NCBI GenBank assembly: GCA_944412495.1
Contig: CALYBL010000015.1
Location: forward strand, 1-38,218
Length of the DNA stretch: 38,218 nt
Direction: 5' to 3'
Source: an uncultured Clostridia bacterium
Lineage (GTDB): Bacteria; Bacillota; Clostridia; Oscillospirales; Acutalibacteraceae
Of the stretch, positions 34,506 through 38,218 are shown piece by piece (position 1 is the stretch's first letter; each line of letters begins with the position of its first letter). Position numbers and translations under genes: made by a program. The notes under the pieces are model-generated. The model had not been told where the DNA came from. It did not search any database and saw only the letters and a program-made list of their open reading frames with translations.

Positions 34506-35558
34506 CTAAAACAATGCCATAAACAGCTTGGCTATCACAAAACTGATCAGCCCGCACCCTGGGAACGTAAACACCCAGGTCAGCATCATGTCCTTGACAA
34601 CGCCGAAATTGATCGCGGACAGCCGTTTCACCGCACCGACGCCCATAATGGCGCTTGTCTTTGTATGTGTGGTGGAAACAGGAATTCCAAACACACTGGA
34701 AAGCAGCAGGCAGAACGCCCCTGCCAGGTCCGCCGAAAATCCCTGGAACTTCTCAATCTTTACCATATCCATTCCCACGGATTTTATGATCTTTTCTCCT
34801 CCTATACTGGTACCGATTCCCATCACCGCACTGCAAAGCAGCATCAGCCATACCGGAATCTCCATGCCTTCTACACTGGACTGTCCATTGCAGAACGCCA
34901 TTCCCAGAAACAGGACACCGATAAATTTCTGTCCATCCTGCGCTCCATGCATAAAGCTCATAAATGCCGCGCCAAAAATCTGTGCCCCTTTAAAAAACGA
35001 TGAAGTTCTGCGCCGGTCCATGGAAGCGCATACTGTCGCAATGATTTTGCAGATCATCCAGCCGGAAAAAAATCCAAGTGCCAGACTCAGCACAAGGCCG
35101 TACAGCACCTTTACCCATTCTGCGCCGTTGACACCGGACAATCCGTTCTGAATCGCAATCGCCGCACCTGTCAGTCCGGCAATCAGGCTGTGGCTTTCAC
35201 TGGTTGGAATACCAAAAGCAGAAGCTGCCACACTGTATACTACAATCGAAAACAGCGCCGCGCAAAGAGCTACCAGCGCCTGACTAGTCTCCCCTCCGAA
35301 GTCCACCATGTTGCTGATGGTCGAAGCCACCGAACTGTTGATTCCGGTCATCACAAGCACTCCAAGGAAATTAAAGACCGCACTCATCATAATCGCAGGG
35401 CGCACCCGCATACATCTGGTAGCAATACAGGTTGCAATCGCGTTTGGCGCATCCGTCCATCCGTTCACAAAAATGACCCCCATGGTAAGAATCACGGTGA
35501 TCAAAAGTATCGGATTTGATGTGACTTGGTGAAAAAAGCTGAAAAATGAAACGTCCAT
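34506..35558 (-). CDS. pit: PiT-family inorganic phosphate transporter
   Basis: PiT permeases import phosphate (as metal phosphate or with cations) across the membrane. The 350-residue protein has about ten hydrophobic segments and the duplicated family signature: TDAPNAIATCIATR in the first half (about 32-45) and FMHGAQDGQKFIGV in the second, with PTSESHS between and PVSTTHTKTSA near the end. GGGAGAG precedes the ATG. It is co-transcribed with the DUF47 gene. Among its first 14 Ile codons 10 are ATT, 3 ATC and 1 ATA, in contrast to pnp upstream (7 ATA of 13). This supports a different genomic source for this part of the contig. Confidence 0.93.
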   Translation of the reverse strand: MDVSFFSFFHQVTSNPILLITVILTMGVIFVNGWTDAPNAIATCIATRCMRVRPAIMMSAVFNFLGVLVMTGINSSVASTISNMVDFGGETSQALVALCAALFSIVVYSVAASAFGIPTSESHSLIAGLTGAAIAIQNGLSGVNGAEWVKVLYGLVLSLALGFFSGWMICKIIATVCASMDRRRTSSFFKGAQIFGAAFMSFMHGAQDGQKFIGVLFLGMAFCNGQSSVEGMEIPVWLMLLCSAVMGIGTSIGGEKIIKSVGMDMVKIEKFQGFSADLAGAFCLLLSSVFGIPVSTTHTKTSAIMGVGAVKRLSAINFGVVKDMMLTWVFTFPGCGLISFVIAKLFMALF

Positions 35559-35622
35559 AAGTCTCTCCCTTTACCTGTCCTTTTCTCTTTTGATTTTATT
35601 GGACTGTGCAGTTTTCATGAGC

Positions 35623-35658
35623 TTTACATTTTTATATTTTCTTTACACAGTCTTAACT
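35623..35658. promoter_or_regulatory. Possible PhoP-box repeats upstream of pit
   Basis: TTTACA (35642-35647) and TTAACT (35653-35658) are 11 bp apart start to start, the spacing of TT(A/T)ACA repeats bound by PhoP in Firmicutes; another TTTACA at 35623-35628 is out of phase (19 bp). An A/T-rich -10-like TATAAA lies between on the minus strand. Phosphate control of pit would make sense, but the match is short. Confidence 0.3.
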
Positions 35659-35714
35659 CAAATATAACATTCGTTTCTGATGCTTACAAGAATTTTTCAC
35701 ACGGTAAGATTCAC

Positions 35715-35772
35715 AAAAAAAGAGTACCCTGTCCGCAATTTTTATTCATTACTGACAGAATACTCTTTTGTC
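35715..35772 (-). terminator. Terminator of the MarR-MATE operon
   Basis: AAAAGAGTA (about 35718-35726) pairs with TACTCTTTT (35761-35769), and CTGTC pairs with GACAG inside. It lies 19 bases after the MATE stop codon on the minus strand, and the arm itself provides the T-rich end (TTTTTTTGTG on minus). Confidence 0.7.
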
Positions 35773-35787
35773 TTTGTGCATTTTTCC

Positions 35788-37212
35788 TTATGACTGCTTC
35801 TGATGCTCGATAGTTTGAAGCGTTTTCTTAAACTGAACGCTGAACAGAACTGCCGTAAAGGTCACCGCCAGCAGATCTGCAATCGGCTCCGCCATATAGA
35901 CCGCTATTGTCTGATTGGACCGAAGGATGTGCGGCATAATATAAATCAGCGGAATCAGAAGGATAAACTTCCGCATAACGGCAACGATAATGGATTCTGC
36001 CGCTTTCCCCAGCGCATTAAACGTCATCTGACATGCCATCTGGATGCCGAACAGGAACATGGAGCCCATATAAATGCGCAGGGCCGTCTTCGTATAATCC
36101 ATCAACTGTGTATCCGATGTGAACATGGCCGCAAAGCCGCCCGGCAGCAGCATGACCAGGATCCAGAGCAGGACGGAATAAGCCAGACTGGCTTTCAGCA
36201 AAAGCCGGAAAGCCGCCCGCACCCGTTTGGAATCCCCCGCCCCATAACAGTAGCTGATGATGGGCTGGGCCCCCTGTCCCAGTCCCTGAAGCGGAAGCAT
36301 GGCAAACTGCATGACGCTGGTAAGAATCGTCATGGCTCCGACTGCTATATCTCCTCCATAATTCTGAAGGGAACTGTTAAAACATACGGAAATCACACTT
36401 TCACTGGCCTGCATGATAAAGGTCGCTACGCCAAGCGCCAGGCATGGCAGAATCATCTTCGGTGTCAGTCCCAGATTGCTCTTCTTGATTTTCAGGAACG
36501 TCTTTTTCCCGCACAGGAAACTGACCACCCAGATACAGGAAAGGGCCTGGGAAATAATGGTGGCAAGTGCCGCGCCGCGCACATCCATGTGCAGTCCGAA
36601 AATGAAAACCGGATCCAGAATGATATTGGCGACCGCTCCAATCAGAACCGAAAGCATTCCCGTCTTTGCAAATCCCTGGGCCGTGATGAAAGCATTCATG
36701 CCAAGGGTGAGTTCTACAAAAATCGTTCCCAGAGCGTAGATATTCATATAGTTGACGCCATATTCAATCGTATTGTCACTGGCGCCGAACGCCATGAGGA
36801 AATCCCGGTTCCAGATCAGCAGGACGGCTGTCAGAATGACAGAAATGATAATCTGCAGTACAAAGCAGTTGCCCAGTGTCTTCTCCGCCGATGCCTTATC
36901 CTGTTTCCCCATGAAAATCGACGCCCTTGGCGCACCGCCATATCCTACCAACGCCGCAAAGGCGGAGACAATCATGATCAGCGGCATGCACACTCCCACT
37001 CCGGTCAGCGCCGTCGCGCCGATCTTGGGAATATGCCCGATATAAATCCGGTCAACAATATTATAAAGCATATTGATAAGCTGGGCCGCAACCGTAGGGA
37101 GCGCCAGTCTGAGAAGCAGCTTCCCCAGAGGCTCTGTCCGAAGAAATTCCTTGTCCCCGGCGCCGCCTTCTTTTTGCTCTACGATCTTTTGATTCCGTTC
37201 ATCCTGACTCAT
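35788..37212 (-). CDS. MATE-family multidrug/cation efflux protein
   Basis: MATE transporters expel drugs or metabolites using Na+ or H+ gradients. The 474-residue protein has about twelve hydrophobic segments in two homologous halves; the family stretches LALPTVAAQLINMLYNIVDR (residues about 31-50, helix 1), GYGGAPRASIFMGK and the second-half LPLQGLGQGAQPIISYCYGA are intact. The ATG at 37210-37212 overlaps the MarR stop codon by ATGA and is preferred over the ATG two codons earlier, which sits on the ribosome binding site AGGAAGGGA. The overlap means translational coupling to the MarR regulator, which probably controls the pump. Substrates are unknown. Confidence 0.92.
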   Translation of the reverse strand: MSQDERNQKIVEQKEGGAGDKEFLRTEPLGKLLLRLALPTVAAQLINMLYNIVDRIYIGHIPKIGATALTGVGVCMPLIMIVSAFAALVGYGGAPRASIFMGKQDKASAEKTLGNCFVLQIIISVILTAVLLIWNRDFLMAFGASDNTIEYGVNYMNIYALGTIFVELTLGMNAFITAQGFAKTGMLSVLIGAVANIILDPVFIFGLHMDVRGAALATIISQALSCIWVVSFLCGKKTFLKIKKSNLGLTPKMILPCLALGVATFIMQASESVISVCFNSSLQNYGGDIAVGAMTILTSVMQFAMLPLQGLGQGAQPIISYCYGAGDSKRVRAAFRLLLKASLAYSVLLWILVMLLPGGFAAMFTSDTQLMDYTKTALRIYMGSMFLFGIQMACQMTFNALGKAAESIIVAVMRKFILLIPLIYIMPHILRSNQTIAVYMAEPIADLLAVTFTAVLFSVQFKKTLQTIEHQKQS

Positions 37213-37658
37213 GACCATTCCCTTCCTTCCATCGCCTTTTTCGTATTCTCAAACAGCTTCCGGTAAAAGCGGGCCTGCATTTCCAGCTCTTCTTTGGAAA
37301 AGCCTTCCAACACAGTATTCAAGAACTCGTCTCTTACTTCATCCACCGTCTTTGTCACCGGACCTGCACCTGGCATCAGCCTCAGATGGATCTTTCTACG
37401 GTCCTCCGTATCCGGGATTCTCTCCAGCAGGGACTTCTGAATCAGGGATTCCACCCCTTTGGAGACCGCTCCCTTTGACAGCATACGCAGTTCCACGATG
37501 TCAGCCGCCGTATCTTTTCCCGGATTATTTTCCAGAAAACTGATGATATCGGCCTCGATCACGGTCAGATCATGCTCCATACACACTTTCTTCAGCAGTT
37601 TATCATAAAGACGGAACAAATTTCTCATTCCTATGAATAATTCCGTACTCCTGCTCAT
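37209..37658 (-). CDS. MarR-family transcriptional regulator
   Basis: The 149-residue protein has the winged-helix MarR pattern: MEHDLTVIEADIISFLENNPG, the recognition helix region LRMLSKGAVSKGVESLIQK and the wing LLERIPDTEDRRKIHLRLM. MarR proteins are dimeric repressors released by small aromatic ligands. The ATG at 37656-37658 has AAGGAGT seven bases before it; the GTG three codons earlier overlaps that site. It is the first gene of an operon with the MATE pump (4-base overlap). A perfect palindrome at 37686-37709 in its own promoter region suggests autorepression. Confidence 0.92.
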   Translation of the reverse strand: MSRSTELFIGMRNLFRLYDKLLKKVCMEHDLTVIEADIISFLENNPGKDTAADIVELRMLSKGAVSKGVESLIQKSLLERIPDTEDRRKIHLRLMPGAGPVTKTVDEVRDEFLNTVLEGFSKEELEMQARFYRKLFENTKKAMEGREWS

Positions 37659-37685
37659 TCTTGTCACTCCTTTTCGTTCTCCTTC

Positions 37686-37709
37686 AAACAGTTTCTTTGG
37701 AAACTGTTT
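37686..37709. promoter_or_regulatory. Perfect palindromic operator, probably for the MarR protein
   Basis: AAACAGTTTC (37686-37695) and GAAACTGTTT (37700-37709) are exact inverted repeats with a 4-bp centre. The site lies just downstream of the -10 and covers the expected start point of the MarR-MATE transcript, the classical position for repression. Confidence 0.75.
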
Positions 37710-37717
37710 TCTTATGA

Positions 37718-37746
37718 ACTTTATACCCTGAAGCGCTCCTTGTCAA
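37718..37746 (-). promoter_or_regulatory. Promoter of the MarR-MATE operon
   Basis: On the minus strand a consensus -35 TTGACA (37741-37746) is 17 nt from TAAAGT (37718-37723); TATAAA with a 15-nt spacer is the alternative -10. A second inverted repeat, TGTGAA/TTCACA (37751-37768), lies just upstream of the -35. Confidence 0.7.
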
Positions 37747-37812
37747 TAGGTGTGAACAAGAATTCACAATTTTATCAGACAGCCTGTACACCGGACCGCC
37801 GACATGCAAAAT

Positions 37813-37842
37813 ACCGGGGCAAAAGTTTCCTTCGCCCCGGTT
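37813..37842 (-). terminator. Terminator of the alcohol dehydrogenase fragment
   Basis: On the minus strand AACCGGGGC pairs with GCCCCGGT (arms at 37834-37842 and 37813-37820) and is followed by ATTTTGC. It begins about 10 bases after the stop codon of the dehydrogenase fragment. Confidence 0.75.
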
Positions 37843-37850
37843 GATTCTTT

Positions 37851-38111
37851 TTACATCGATGCTTTCAGAATTTCCTTTACTTCCTTCTTGTCAAGTACTT
37901 TATATCCTCCCTCCATGATCAGTGTGCCGTCCGCGATGCCGTCGATCATCTCTTCCGTCACACCCAGCTCGGAAATCTTCATGACAAGTCCCAGTTCCTT
38001 CATCCAGTTTTCCATGGCATTCAGCCCTTCTTCCGCGATCTGCTCATCACTCTTTCCTGACGGATCCACATCCCATACATGGATGGCAAATGCTAGCGTA
38101 AAATTTTTGTA
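37851..38111 (-). pseudogene. Iron-containing alcohol dehydrogenase, C-terminal fragment
   Basis: About 85 C-terminal codons match butanol dehydrogenase-type iron-containing alcohol dehydrogenases (FAIHVWDVDPSGKSDEQIA, then ELGLVMKISELGVTEEMID and GGYKVLDKKEVKEIL). A full protein has about 385-390 residues; the catalytic N-terminal NAD domain and the His/Asp metal ligands are missing. The frame continues to 38210 but the added residues are unrelated and coincide with the left end of an insertion sequence. The gene was therefore cut by that insertion, and this part is not expected to be active. The other part, if present, lies right of the window. Confidence 0.75.
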
Positions 38112-38218
38112 GGACACATAGAAAAGGGAACACCAGTTTTGTGTTATTATATTAGTCGACCAAAACCAATAGCACAAAGGAAGGTGTTCCCTATGATTAA
38201 GAGTATACAACAGTTTGA
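38112..38218 (+). mobile_element. Left end of an insertion sequence with the start of its transposase gene
   Basis: The dehydrogenase reading frame is interrupted near 38112, where GGACACATAG begins. The sequence then has AGGGAACACC (38125-38134) and its exact complement GGTGTTCCCT (38183-38192), directly followed by an ATG (38193-38195) that opens a frame beginning MIKSIQQF and running off the window. The ribosome binding site AAGGAAGG lies at 38177-38184. Such an arrangement is typical of insertion-sequence ends. The family cannot be named from eight residues; the exact left end and any target duplication cannot be fixed without the other side. Confidence 0.6.
38193..38218 (+). CDS. Partial transposase-like gene (5' end only)
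   Basis: Only the first eight codons (MIKSIQQF) are inside the window. The ATG follows AAGGAAGG by 8 bases and lies at the foot of a 10-bp inverted repeat. The call as transposase rests on position, since this is the first gene inside a sequence that interrupts a conserved dehydrogenase gene. It is not based on protein similarity. Confidence 0.45.

Noticed and set aside
35803-37266. Long plus-strand open frame of 487 codons
   Set aside because: It is antisense to the MATE gene and its His/Arg/Gln-rich translation has no protein-like pattern.
33713-38218. Prophage or integrative element at the tRNA-Glu 3' end
   Set aside because: No integrase is present, and the foreign-looking DNA lies on the 5' side of the tRNA, whereas the 3' side carries ordinary housekeeping-type genes.

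Overview
The window looks like a contig from an uncultured, probably gut-associated, Clostridia-class Firmicute. The evidence is gene content and order (tilS-hpt-ftsH, folP-folB-folK, gdpP-rplI-dnaB, an RNase J with a basic N-terminal extension), strong AGGAGG-type ribosome binding sites, frequent TTG and GTG starts, and heavy use of the Ile codon ATA. No species can be named from the sequence alone.

Layout. At 1-285 (minus strand) there is a strong promoter and the 5' leader of an rRNA operon that runs off the left edge. At 286-20173, nearly all on the minus strand, lie folate genes (folP, folB, folK), a PLP-dependent O-acetylhomoserine sulfhydrylase-like enzyme, a CofE-like ligase with an acidic tail, ftsH, hpt, tilS, dnaB, rplI, a GdpP-type c-di-AMP phosphodiesterase, RNase J, a small AT-richer insert with a membrane-bound HTH/zinc-ribbon regulator, and a sugar nucleotidyltransferase fused to a degenerate phosphohexomutase. 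The order tilS-hpt-ftsH-(sulfhydrylase)-folP-folB-folK-rRNA resembles the Bacillus subtilis tilS-to-rrn region, which supports the rRNA call. At 21376-22149 there is an unrecognised membrane-anchored extracytoplasmic protein. At 22525-30307 the plus strand carries rpsO, pnp, an M16 peptidase with an unusual central insertion, and secA. At 30949-33623 the minus strand carries a hotdog thioesterase, RNase HI and an N-acylglucosamine-2-epimerase family protein.

A tRNA-Glu (33713-33787, minus) marks a sharp change. To its right are a DUF47/PiT phosphate transport pair, a MarR-MATE operon with a perfect palindromic operator, and the 3' end of an iron-containing alcohol dehydrogenase cut off by the start of an insertion sequence. 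These genes almost never use ATA for Ile and read like a Lachnospiraceae genome. The tRNA has a C-C mismatch in its acceptor stem, as if its two halves came from different genes. The right 4.5 kb may therefore be horizontally acquired or a mis-joined contig.

Spacers between the left-hand genes are unusually long (0.3-1.2 kb) and rich in hairpins. They include a 119-bp structured tandem repeat (13.9-14.2 kb) and two diverged copies of a ~240-bp element (20.25 and 21.0 kb). The best candidates for something undescribed are these structured repeats, the M16 insertion, the acidic-tailed CofE-like protein, the tRNA junction and a hairpin over the start of the insertion-sequence gene. I found no CRISPR array and no recognisable defence or biosynthetic cluster.
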